This document shows positions 35,707-45,399 of a stretch of DNA of 64,000 nucleotides, one piece after another. The stretch spans positions 23,959,501 to 24,023,500 of the forward strand of contig CM028912.1 of NCBI GenBank assembly GCA_016801845.1. The letters run 5' to 3'. The position numbers and the translations under genes were made by a program. Numbering within the stretch: the stretch's first letter is position 1; each line of letters starts with the position of its first letter. The stretch is from Polydactylus sextarius. Lineage: Eukaryota; Chordata; Actinopteri; Polynemidae. The notes under the pieces were generated by a model. That model had not been told where the DNA came from and searched no databases. It saw only the letters and a list, made by a program, of their open reading frames with translations.

Positions 35707-38700
35707 CTGCATGGCAAAGTGAACAGCACAAAAACATGAGTTTTGGTTAACCACAAACCAAAGAAAACAAGACCACTAGATGAAGTCTGCTATATCATCG
35801 GCACTAGCTTTTGCTTGCACATTAAGTCCAGACTGGCGACTTACTAATATATCAGCCATCACCTAAGTAAGGCAGCTATAACTTATATTTTTACAGTAAA
35901 AATACATCATATTTGCTGTGCTTTTTCAGACACAGTCAGAGACCAACTGGAGAACATAGTCAGGTATTTAGCAGCAAATAAAAACACCAAATATTGCAGG
36001 ACATCAAAGACCATTTGCTGGTAACCCATTAAAAATGTAAGACTTTGTTTTGTTTATATCTCTGTACTTGGAGAAATATGCATTCTCCAGGGTTTCTAAT
36101 TTTGAGGAACAAATCAATTTTAAACCTGGCCACTCTAACATTTTCATTAAAAAACACAGTCAGGTATGTTGACAATATTCCATTTTACATCTTTAAATCT
36201 TAACTGCAAGCTAAAGTCAATTAACTGAGTGAAGCCCCTGACAAAGATAACGCTGACTTGGTGACTGATTCAGTTAGTGATACAAGTTATACAAAGAACC
36301 TCCTGACAATGCCAATAACAGCAAGTTAATGTTTTGCATATTAGCAAGCTAACATTAGCTTTGTTAGTTAGTTATGTAACCGTTACAGCTGAAGGAGGAG
36401 CTGGTGCTATTACAGACTCACTCTTAGTGTGCTCCTGCTGGTCTTTGATTGGTAGATGGGCAGATGGCAGGCCGTCTTTCTGATTTGTTTTGCACCGTCC
36501 TTTTTTTTCCTTGTGTCTCTGAGCGCATTCAGTACTGGCTCTGTTTGCACCTCCTGCAAAAAAGAAACACTGATTTAACAAATACTGACAGGGAAATAAC
36601 CGATTCATTCTTATCTTTTGTGTGTATATGATTGCCTCCCCCCTGAGTTTCAGATTAAACCACGCAATTTTGGATTTGAGGGAGGAAAATTTTGGACTTG
36701 GAGGAAGGAAAAACATAGTTTCCAAGCAAGTAAACAGTTACTGTGCTGGAGCTGCCAACTCCCACTTACACATCTGGCATGAGATGAAACAGTCATGTGG
36801 TAAGTGGTTTGTTTTCTACCTCTACCTATTATCATTCACTCACACAGTCAGTCAGGGACATGAAGTGACATTTTTTGTTGTGCCACTTAGCAGTGTTGAA
36901 GTAGAGGAGTTTGGTTGCAATTGGTGATTTGTGTGTGTGTGTGTGTTTATTATTATTATTAATATTATTGTTATTATTATTTTTATTTGTTTATTTTCTC
37001 TTGATTCCATAAACCGATCAATAAATTTTTAAACATGCTAAACTCACAGAAAGAGAGACAGAGACAGATATCATCACAGCACAAACACTGCCACATAAAC
37101 CAAATAAACAGTCCTACCAAAGTCAGTCCCGCCAACACAGTTAACATGGTTTCTTCACACTGCACCTATTTGATGTTGCTAATATTAACCCCCAGATATT
37201 TATTCTACTGCCCAGAGTCCAAGCAAAATTTGAACTAAGATTAGCACTGTCTGTTCTCCAAAAACGATTTGCTTCCGAGCCCAGCAACTTGGAATGAGAC
37301 ATGGACAAACAACATCTTGTTCACGGTACAGAGTGACTGTGAATGGTTGGCCTTGCACTGTGGGATGTGGCATCTTTATTTGTGGTGAGATCATCTTTTA
37401 TCAGAAAAAAGTGATCATTTAAACAAAGCTGCAACAGCATAGCAGCTTCCTAATCTTGAATATGATGAAGAATTATAGCATGGTACAGCGATGGCCTATG
37501 GCTGAGTCCTGTATCTCTTATCACAGAGTCAGCGGCTGCCCCCCGAGGCCTGGCTCTCTAGCAAATCCACCCACCAAACCATCTGCAGAGAGCGGCCCTT
37601 CAACACAACATGATGTGGGCCCAGTGGACGTGTCAACCCAGACACCTAAACCCCACCCCATCCCTCACCCCACCCCACCCCACCGCACCTCCTATACACA
37701 AACAAACACACACACACATCCCAACCCCACCCCACTCTCCCTGGGAAACAGCCAAAAGGCCAATGACACAATGCTCCTCAGTCCAAGACAGGCTGGGTGG
37801 TTTAACTAAGAAACTCCATTGGGGGCTGACAAGGGCAAACATAAATACCTAACTTCAAAGGAAATCAAAGCATTGTGGGAAAATGACACTGGTGAACCAA
37901 AAACCAAGTCCTCTTACTCTGTTATTTTACCTCCTGAATGTTGTTCTTTTGATTTTCAAATAAAAGCCACAGGCAGTGACTTCCAAAATGATAATTAAAA
38001 ACAAAAACATGACTTCAACAATTAAGAGTTCTTATTTTAGAGCTACTTGCTGATAATTGGGGAGAGTGCTCTACTACTGACACCATAGTGAGTCATTGAG
38101 AGCTGATACTAGGAACCTTCTCTGCACAGTGTCAGGACCAGATTAATCAAATGTGGACGAACAACATGAGCTGTTTGACCTTTGAACAAAAACCAGAGAG
38201 GTACATGTGTGAGTATGTGTGTTTTTTGGTTTTTGCTGTGGTCTGACCTCCTCCCACCCCGTGTGTGACCACCTAGAGTTTTCAGTGCTTGCTTTCCAGA
38301 CGCTGTGGGTATACATACACACGGGAAAGTCAAATCTGTTAGTGAAAAACTGCAGATAAAAAGTTAGCTCTTATCTTTTAAAAATCACAACAACGCTGTA
38401 CTTTCCCAATGACGTGAGAGGAGGTAAGACCTTGTATTCATCCAAATGCTTATTATTCTTGGCTGCGATCATTCTGACTTTAGTTTCTACATAGTTTCCT
38501 GTGTAATGACACATCAAAGACTCTTCAGAGCAAATCAGTCAAAGGTTGTAGGTGGGGAAACAATTGCTGGCTTCACACTGTCAGAGCTAATTGCTTTCAC
38601 ACCGTCTCAAGTCGGTGCTAACTGGTGCCACCTGATTTCTGGCCCAACCAAAACGTTGGGCTACTCGGGGCAACGTTAAGGCGGGGACAACCCGTTGCTA

Positions 38701-40892
38701 TAGCTGTGGACACAGCAGGTACAGGCAATAAATATGGCAGTGCAGAAATTGATTTATGATTTCAGCTGCTACGGAGAACAACGGATTGACAGTTCTGGTC
38801 TCACAAGAACTGGCTTCAGACTGTCGAGCCTGGCAGGGCCAGGGTCATTTGGGGAACACTTATGTGCTAGTGGCCCAGGTTTACTATCCCTATAGCCCCT
38901 GGTCAGATTGTCAGGCTACTAGCCTCTCCAGATTACCCTTCGGCAAGCCCCTGTTTGTGAAAATGTCACCAACACTGCCAATTTTCAAACAGATAGGGAG
39001 ATTCAAGCAAAAAAAAACAAATGACTAGCAGCAAGTAAACAATCAATATTGTTGCTGTTTTTAATTCTAATTGTAGCAAATGGGTCTGCTGTAAGAAGTT
39101 AGCTTGCTAACTGCCCTTTAGATTGCTAACATAGCTTATACTGCACCCGCAGTTTCTTAAGTTTTTCTCTGACTTTACAAAACTGTTGTGTTGTTGCTGT
39201 TGGGGTCAACTTATACTCACCTCAATGGGCCGGTGTGGGGTCGTGGACAAATCTACCTGGAGACAGAAAAGACAAGGAGCTGTGGTCACGCAAGTTAAGT
39301 TAGCAAAAAGGCAAAAGCAATGTGAAGCTGGAGCACAGACACACAAACTAATAAATGAGAACATGCCTAGCTGACTGTGACTCTCTCCACAGGAAGTTGC
39401 AGTCTACAGTTGTAGACAAGGCAGATGATGGCTGATCATCTCACAGCATTTTAAACCCTACATTCCCTCCTCAACAGTTAATAAGCATTATGTCTACTAA
39501 TGCTTATTAATATCTAGTAATCTACGTACTTTATTTTCTTTCTTTTGTCCTCTCTATTTGCCCCTTGACTCATGTTCACCCCAGCCTCTACCACAACACA
39601 AGGGTTTACACCAAAGACAAGTTACAGAAATTTAACACAGATTTAAAACATATTTAAATACAGACAGAAAGATAGAGCCTCCTGACAGAGCAGAGACAAG
39701 GTCTGCATGTTTAACCTGTCCAAACAGAAGAATTATTATTCTTCCATAAATGTAACAAAAACAATCAAGACAGCATGTATATGTTTTAAGAGACTGCAGA
39801 TGCAGGAGATGGTGAGGGTGGACTGACAGAAGCTGATGGAGCATGTAGCTGAAGGGAGGAAGTGAGGGGTGTAATTTGATAGTATCTTGACTTTGCAGCA
39901 AGTTAGAATATCAGCTTTACCTCCCTGAACTTCACCAGACTATTTTGGCTGATTCTGCTCTAAGGTTTACATCTTCTGACTCAAATAAATTACAAATATT
40001 ATCCCCTCCTCTGACTTGTCCTCCACCACCACCCCACCCCCAATTCCCTTAGATTGCATGTAAACAGAGGGTAAAAACTGCAGCCCTTGGAACTGGAGCT
40101 TTTCACTGGAGTGAAAACATCTGTGTTTTTTTTTTTTTTTTTTACAAACATGACATCTCTCCAGTGGAGCCATGACATTTAGTAAACGTAGTCTTAGAAA
40201 GATATAGGATCGCCACAACTGAGATTTCTTTCTTATCTTTTTTTTTTCAGAACGGATCTAATAACTACTTTCTGTGGAAAAAAATAAGTGCTATCTATGA
40301 TGCTATCTATCCTGCAGCAGTTGCTTTCACTGCGAGCCATGGCCAAGGAAGCGCAGCGCCTCCAGAGCGCACAAAAGAAAAAACAGAAAAGAAAAGAAAA
40401 GAAAAGAAAAGAAAAGAAAAGAAAAGAAAAGAAAAGAAAGGGGCGCTGGAGTGCCCCTTGTTCTTCAATCAGTTAGATCTCACCTACAACACTTTCTCAG
40501 CGCACGCGTAACTTCATGGAGAATGTTATCTGCAGTTTATGGCGTAATAAAGTTGCGCAAATCACCTAAGTAGCTCTAGGCGCCTTGTGAATAACTGTCG
40601 ATATCTGTGAACAGGAGCGCAAGTATGAGACCTGCGTAGAGTGCAGGTAACAAAACCAAAACCAGAAGAACCACAACAGCACACGATTTCCTACCTCTTG
40701 CAGATATCCGGTCAGGTGTAATAAGATCGCCACGCTGGAAGCCACCTGAAGCAATCCCATAACAGCAAGGGTCCCGAATAGGAGTGGCCGGTACGTCGGC
40801 TCCGAACTCGGCACTGTGTGGAAGCGGTGATGGCCCGCCTCAATGTCGACGGTGTTCCGCAGGTAGCTTCTGTACTCGTGGGTAGCTGCCAT
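35270..40892 (-). CDS. tnfsf11: TNF superfamily member 11 (RANKL), multi-exon gene
   Basis: This is a type II membrane TNF-family cytokine that, in vertebrates, binds RANK (TNFRSF11A) and drives osteoclast formation. Its decoy receptor is osteoprotegerin. On the minus strand I see a 66-codon first exon (cytoplasmic tail plus transmembrane helix), a probable 36-nt microexon, a stalk exon opening the TNF domain, and a terminal exon encoding most of the TNF-homology domain. The motifs GFYYVYAKTCFRYY, LMKTGST and TYFGAIKL align with human RANKL GFYYLYANICFRHH, LMKGGST and TYFGAFKV better than with TRAIL. The first-exon EYRSYLR and GLLQVASSVA blocks match human DYTKYLR and GLGQVVCSVA. An internal exon starting in phase 0 and ending in phase 1 must lie between about 36.6 and 39.2 kb and is not located. 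The neighbouring akap11-like exon supports orthology. Confidence 0.9.
36422..36553 (-). CDS. tnfsf11: tnfsf11 stalk / TNF-domain entry exon
   Basis: This 132-nt exon is flanked by an acceptor TTTCTTTTTTGCAG and a donor AAGA|GTGAGT. It starts with two bases of a split codon and ends one base into the next, exactly complementing the terminal exon, with the junction codon becoming AAG (Lys). It encodes a basic stalk (ECAQRHKEKKGRCKTNQK) followed by PSAHLPI, which corresponds to human PFAHLTI at the first beta strand of the TNF domain. The stalk of RANKL is where shedding proteases act in mammals. No canonical furin R-X-K/R-R site is obvious here. Identification rests on the AHLPI position and phase match. 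Confidence 0.82.
39221..39256 (-). CDS. tnfsf11: Probable tnfsf11 36-nt microexon
   Basis: A strong acceptor (TTGTCTTTTCTGTCTCCAG) and donor (ATTGAG|GTGAGTATAAG) bracket exactly 36 bases. Of the three frames only phase 0 is open, reading VDLSTTPHRPIE. Phase 0 is the phase in which exon 1 ends. The peptide would lie in the extracellular stem just after the membrane helix, where mammalian RANKL has a Ser/Thr-rich, poorly conserved stretch. Splice-site strength and phase are directly visible. Membership in the transcript is inferred. Confidence 0.5.
40372..40440 (+). repeat. (AAAAG)n microsatellite in tnfsf11 intron 1
   Basis: About a dozen GAAAA units occur in tandem within the first intron, 260 bases downstream of the exon 1 donor in transcript direction. 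Confidence 0.95.
40695..40892 (-). CDS. tnfsf11: tnfsf11 exon 1, cytoplasmic tail and membrane anchor
   Basis: The start codon is at 40890-40892 in a near-ideal Kozak context (GCACCATGG). The exon encodes 66 codons and ends at CAAGAG|GTAGGA (donor at 40694). Residues 1-36 form the cytosolic tail, with EYRSYLR resembling human DYTKYLR. Residues 37-61 form a hydrophobic anchor (LLFGTLAVMGLLQVASSVAI). The type II topology, with no cleavable signal peptide, is standard for TNF ligands. The open frame continues past the donor, but the strong GTAGGA site and phase agreement with the microexon favour splicing here. This copy of the tail is shorter than the proline-rich human tail. Confidence 0.88.
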
Positions 40893-41019
40893 GGTGCCTG
40901 TACTGCTGCTGTTGCTACTTCAGCCCCGAGGCCAAGTCGTTAGAATCACTACTCAAAGCAGGAGACGGAAAACGAGACGGTGAAGAGTCCCCCCCCCTAT
41001 AATCAGCAGTGGGTGGGCT

Positions 41020-41050
<31 letters not shown>
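41020..41050 (+). repeat. (AG)n microsatellite upstream of tnfsf11 start
   Basis: An AG run of about 31 bases lies 128-158 bases before the ATG on the minus strand, where it reads as a CT run. It probably falls in the 5' UTR or core promoter, where length changes could matter. Confidence 0.85.
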
Positions 41051-41147
41051 CGCGGAGCGGAGCCTTCTGGGAGCCAATCACACGATCCCTCAACGACAGA
41101 GAAAAACTAGACTGGCAACCTCGGCGCGCAGCGCAGGTAAAGCGGGT

Positions 41148-41160
41148 CCTTTTTATGTTG
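41148..41160 (-). promoter_or_regulatory. tnfsf11: Candidate TATA-like box for tnfsf11
   Basis: On the minus strand CAACATAAAAAGG is TATA-like and lies about 255 bases upstream of the ATG, followed by GC-rich sequence. If used, transcription would start near 41120 and the 5' UTR would be about 230 nt including the CT run. No transcript evidence is available. Confidence 0.3.
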
Positions 41161-42715
41161 GCAGAGCGCAGACACACACACACTCCCGCGCACACATACA
41201 CGCACGCATGTACACACCAACACAAACACAGAGAGAGGCGCAAGAGGAAAAAATGAGATTTTAAAAGCTAACCATATCGAACTTATGAGTTTCGGCGCTC
41301 ATGATTTGGAAACAAGTATTTTCATATTACAAACAAATAAAAATGAATTATGATTATATATATCCTGTATATATACCTTGACTTAGACTTTATTTATGGC
41401 AGTGTACAAAGGTAATTTAATACATCAAAGCCATTTACATCATATATACAGTTTGTGTATTTATTATATAACAGAAGGTGTATACAGAAACGTAAAAAAA
41501 AAAAAAAGAATTGTCTTCACTAAACCAACAGCCAATAACAGTCTGTATAAAATAAAAATATCAGGAAAAGAAGTCCAACATCAGTTGGACAGTTAAAGAT
41601 TTAAGCCATACTTTGCAAATATTGCAGGTTTTCATGTTTCCATCACACTGGATTAAGATAAACGGCTTCCAAACTACACATTGAATATTAAACTCAGGTT
41701 CAAGTTGAAAAACGACTTTGTTCCACAGTGAGAAAAAAAAAGCATGTATGAGTATCTGGTTTCTCCTTCAGTGTCACTTTGCCTGCACTAGATGTTCGTC
41801 TCCAAAATCTACTCTACTCATCAGTGCCTAATTTATTTACTCAAATATGTTCAAACAGGTTCAACTGGGAGATAAATGAAATGAAATGAGTTCCACAGTT
41901 CATCTTACAGAAATAAACAGACATGTTTCTACAGTAGCCCAAACCAAATTTTGACTCCAGAGAAGCCATTCTTGTTTTTACATTATCTGAAGGCCACTGT
42001 AGATGTTCAGATACATGCTTGATGATAGAGGGAGGGATATTCAGTTGGTTGCAGTGTACAATTTCATCACTAGATGTCGCAAACCCAATACATTGGTCCT
42101 TTTAAACTGTTAGAAATTATTTATTTTTAACACACCCTCATAGCCACAAATTTCACTTAGTCTTTTTTTCTTTGTGTTGTCTTTCAAGCACTGGTTACAC
42201 AAAAATATGCTCACATATTTTGCTCCATGAGTGTCTGAGCATCAGGGGCATGATGCAAATTAAGCACTTAGCTCAACTTAATGTGTGTTTGGCAGTCTCA
42301 TATGACATTTTAGGTGGTGGGAGTTGTAGTCTTTGAATGAGAGGTGCATCAATTTCCTCACAAAGTAGAAACTGAGCCTCTACGTGCAACTGGAAACAAA
42401 TAGCAGATTCTGATCAGAGATAGTCTTTGTCAAATACTAGACAAGTTCCACCACCAAGTTCCACCATCTATTGTTACCATATTACACACAAAACACTTTT
42501 CAACACATTCCACAGTAGTATTTCAGCACAGTCTTAATCAGGATCATTTCCAGCAACAAAGCTCCAGATCCCAGCAATGTCACCACAGTTTCTCCAGAAT
42601 TATGTTTTTCTGGTTAGTCATTGTACACTGCTTATACAGCTTTTAGAATTACAGAAGCAATTTTATCATCCATTAGTCATAATAAATGAAACAGTAACTG
42701 TGTTGACTGAAATTC
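41161..42715. other. Upstream flank of tnfsf11, non-coding
   Basis: No exon or named repeat is visible beyond CA-rich sequence at 41170-41235. It may hold proximal regulatory sequence. Confidence 0.4.
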
Positions 42716-42721
42716 TTTTAT

Positions 42722-43121
42722 TACCGTATTTTTCGGACTATAAGGCGCACTTAATTTTCTCAAAAATCGACAGTGCGCCTTATGTATTAATTCTGGTTGT
42801 GCTTACTGACCTCAAACCAATTTTATGTGGTACACGGTGCTCAAAAATCTGTCAAAAAGTTTTATTACAACTTTGGTAAGCTCACAGCTCCAATGCTTGA
42901 TGGATTGTCGGAGCATTACGGCTACTGTAGTCAGATAGTCAGGAGCCTCGCGGAGTAATACGGACTGTGCTTCAACATAATATTATGGTGTGTGGACTTA
43001 TCTGACTGTTTTGTTTCGCTTAATGCACCTTATAATCTGGTGCACCTTATGTATGAAAATAGAACTGTTCATTGATATTGCGCCTTATAATCTGGTGCGC
43101 CTTATAGTTAGAAAAATACAA
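42722..43121 (+). mobile_element. MITE with TATAAGGCGCAC terminal repeats
   Basis: The left end CCGTATTTTTCGGACTATAA, continuing GGCGCAC, is mirrored at the right end by GTGCGCCTTATAGTTAGAAAAATAC. Internal copies of the motif (GTGCGCCTTATG near 42774, GTGCACCTTATG near 43040, GCGCCTTATAATCTGG near 43080) form subterminal repeats. At about 400 bases with no coding capacity, it is a non-autonomous DNA transposon of a type common in fish. Superfamily not assigned. Confidence 0.75.
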
Positions 43122-43438
43122 CATAAGCAAGGTCTGGGAAGGTGTCAGAACCATCAGAGGCCACTAGGACTGTAATCTCCCAGTGGAGTGATCGATGTCT
43201 TGGTCAATACATTCTGGCTTGACCAAAATTCCGATTTTTTGGTGTGTTAATTTCATCAGGAGGAAAGTACCAAGTGCTAAAGGGGGTGTTTTCAGAGCAC
43301 CCCTGTTTTACAGGTAACAGTCTGTCTTCAGAACATACCCCTTGTTTTCACTATTCTGGACTAGCCCAACCCACAGACAGACAGATTGAAGTACGTACTA
43401 GACGGCCTATGTCTGGTGGTTTGCTGAATATTTATTTA

Positions 43439-43480
43439 ATTTTATTACACAGCTCTTTATAAAGAACTGTGTAATAAAAT
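43439..43480. repeat. 20-bp near-perfect hairpin
   Basis: ATTTTATTACACAGCTCTTT and AAAGAACTGTGTAATAAAAT form arms with one mismatch and a two-base loop. It could be a tiny foldback element or a processed hairpin. No flanking gene context was found. Confidence 0.9.
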
Positions 43481-43689
43481 ATTCCTCAACAGATCTTGTG
43501 CTGTCACTAGTTGACAGTATATTTTCGGAAAATATGGGCTATATGAAAATATGATATTGCTCAGATGCACGTGATGCAAAATGCTGTCAGAGCCAACAGA
43601 CTTAAGTGTGAAATTAATTTCAGTGCAAAATAATTAGGTAAAAACAATCTGATATATAGCAAATAGACTACTAGTCTTTATTTTTGTTA

Positions 43690-44330
43690 ATTGTTTTCCA
43701 GCTTCCTCACCAGACTGCAGTATGTCAGGCTGAAGGACATCACATCTGACACTGTGGTCAGCAGTATTGGAGCTCCCCAGGGTACTATGCTGTCCCCATC
43801 CTCTTCATTCTGTACACAGACTACAACTCTGAAATGTGTCACATCCAGAAGTTCACACATGATAAGGCCATCATGGGGTGTATCAGAGATGAGGAAAAGG
43901 AGGAATACAGGAGGCTGCTGAGGAATTTTGTCGTCTGGTGCCACACAAACAACCTTCAGGAGGAACAGACCCAGCCCTAGACCATATCTGTTAGGAGCAC
44001 AAGAGGTGTAGGTCATCTGGACCTATAAATATCTTGGGCTGTGGCTGGACAACAAGCTGGACTGGACGAGCAACACCAAGTAGCTCTACAAGAAGGCTCA
44101 GAGCAGGAGGTACTTCCCGAGGAGACTACAATCCTTCAACATCTGCAGGAAGCTCCTGTGGATGTTCTACCAGTCTGTGGTCGCCAGCATTCTCTCCTAC
44201 ACTGTGGTGTGCTTGGGCGGGAGCATAAGGCAGACCTCTCCAGGCTGGAAAAGCTGATCAGTTGGTGGTCGGCATGAAGCTGGAGCCTCTAGTAACAGTG
44301 ACAGAGAGATCAACAAACAAACATCCTGGA
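43690..44330 (+). mobile_element. Rex1-like LINE RT fragment
   Basis: Plus-strand fragments in alternating frames give RLQYVRLKDITSDTVVSSIG, a GAPQGT motif (RT motif B), LFILYTDYNSEMCHIQKFTHDKAIMGCIRD (motif C decayed: the expected F-A-D-D reads F-T-H-D), WCHTNNLQ, and a C-terminal SWRLQSFNICRKLLWMFYQSVV-like region. Frameshifts and stops show it is inactive. It complements the core region lost from the copy at 22575-23515. Confidence 0.8.
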
Positions 44331-44464
44331 CAATGCCAGCCACCCCCTGCACACTGTCACCTCTATATATTCTATTCACAAAGTTTCATTTTTATTTATT
44401 ATAACAATTATTATTACCATAAGCATGTGCAATAACTGTAACAGATACTGTTGTGTACACAGTT

Positions 44465-44517
44465 TTACATATATCATGTACACACACACATATATGTGTG
44501 TGTATACATATATACAT

Positions 44518-44552
<35 letters not shown>

Positions 44553-44562
44553 CATATATATG
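44465..44562 (+). repeat. (CA)n/(TA)n compound microsatellite
   Basis: CACACA, TATATGTGTG, (AC)n and (TA)n runs are interspersed over about 100 bases. Confidence 0.9.
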
Positions 44563-44890
44563 GAAGCTGACGTCCCACAGATGGCCACTGGGTTTTGGGT
44601 ACTTCTATTCCATACTGGGTACACTGACCTGGCTAGCATCTTACACCCTGCCACTATGTGCTGGACTGTCTCAGGGGCACAGTCTGCACTTTGGGTCTGG
44701 TCTACTGTGGTAGATCTTGGCCTCTATGGCTCTTGTACCTAAGGCCTGTTCTTGTGCTACCATGATTAGTGCCTCTGTGCTGTCTGTAAGTCCAGCCTTT
44801 TCCAGCCACTGGTAGGTCTATTCGATATCAACCACCTCTTCAATTTCTGGGTTTCAAAGTGATCATTGTTCTGCATGTTCTCTGCATGTA
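44560..44890 (-). mobile_element. LINE C-terminal zinc-knuckle fragment
   Basis: The minus strand encodes WLEKAGLTDSTEALIMVAQE, QALGTRAIEAKIYHSRPDPK, CRLCP, then after a one-base frameshift ETVQHIVAGCKMLAR. The C-X2-C...H...C pattern with this wording is characteristic of the region after the RT in a widespread fish LINE, possibly R2/R4-like. Only this C-terminal piece is present, ending in the CA/TA repeat. The clade assignment is tentative. Confidence 0.6.
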
Positions 44891-45161
44891 CCTCCTCTCT
44901 CTAGGGTTGCTCGCATTCCAACAATCCCTTGTTTTCCGCCCTTGTCCACATATGCCTTGTTCCAGTAACCCATTTCTCCCTTCTCTCCCAATGTCCGAGC
45001 CAGTTTGACTATTTGTTTGCGCTCTCATATTATCAAGGTAGGCCTCGGTATCATAAGGATCTTGCCCATGATCTTCACTGGATGATGTTGTGTACTGTGC
45101 CCTGACCAGCATTTAAACCCCCAGCGTGGTAGTCCAACTCACTAACCACTCAACTATCCAG

Positions 45162-45357
<196 letters not shown>

Positions 45358-45399
45358 TATTATCGAATTAATTTATGTTTAACGGGGAGGTAGCATTTC

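Noticed and set aside
38109..38333. Candidate missing tnfsf11 exon (SGKQALKTL)
   Set aside because: The acceptor at the CCCACAG site would need an upstream exon ending in phase 1, but the microexon ends in phase 0, and phase 0 hits a stop within seven codons.
38308..38365. 31-nt candidate missing tnfsf11 exon
   Set aside because: The splice sites look reasonable and the length fits, but joining to the 36553 exon creates a TGA stop at the junction.
38756..39028. 90-codon plus-strand ORF in tnfsf11 intron
   Set aside because: It has no recognisable motif or splice support and is probably chance or an old repeat.
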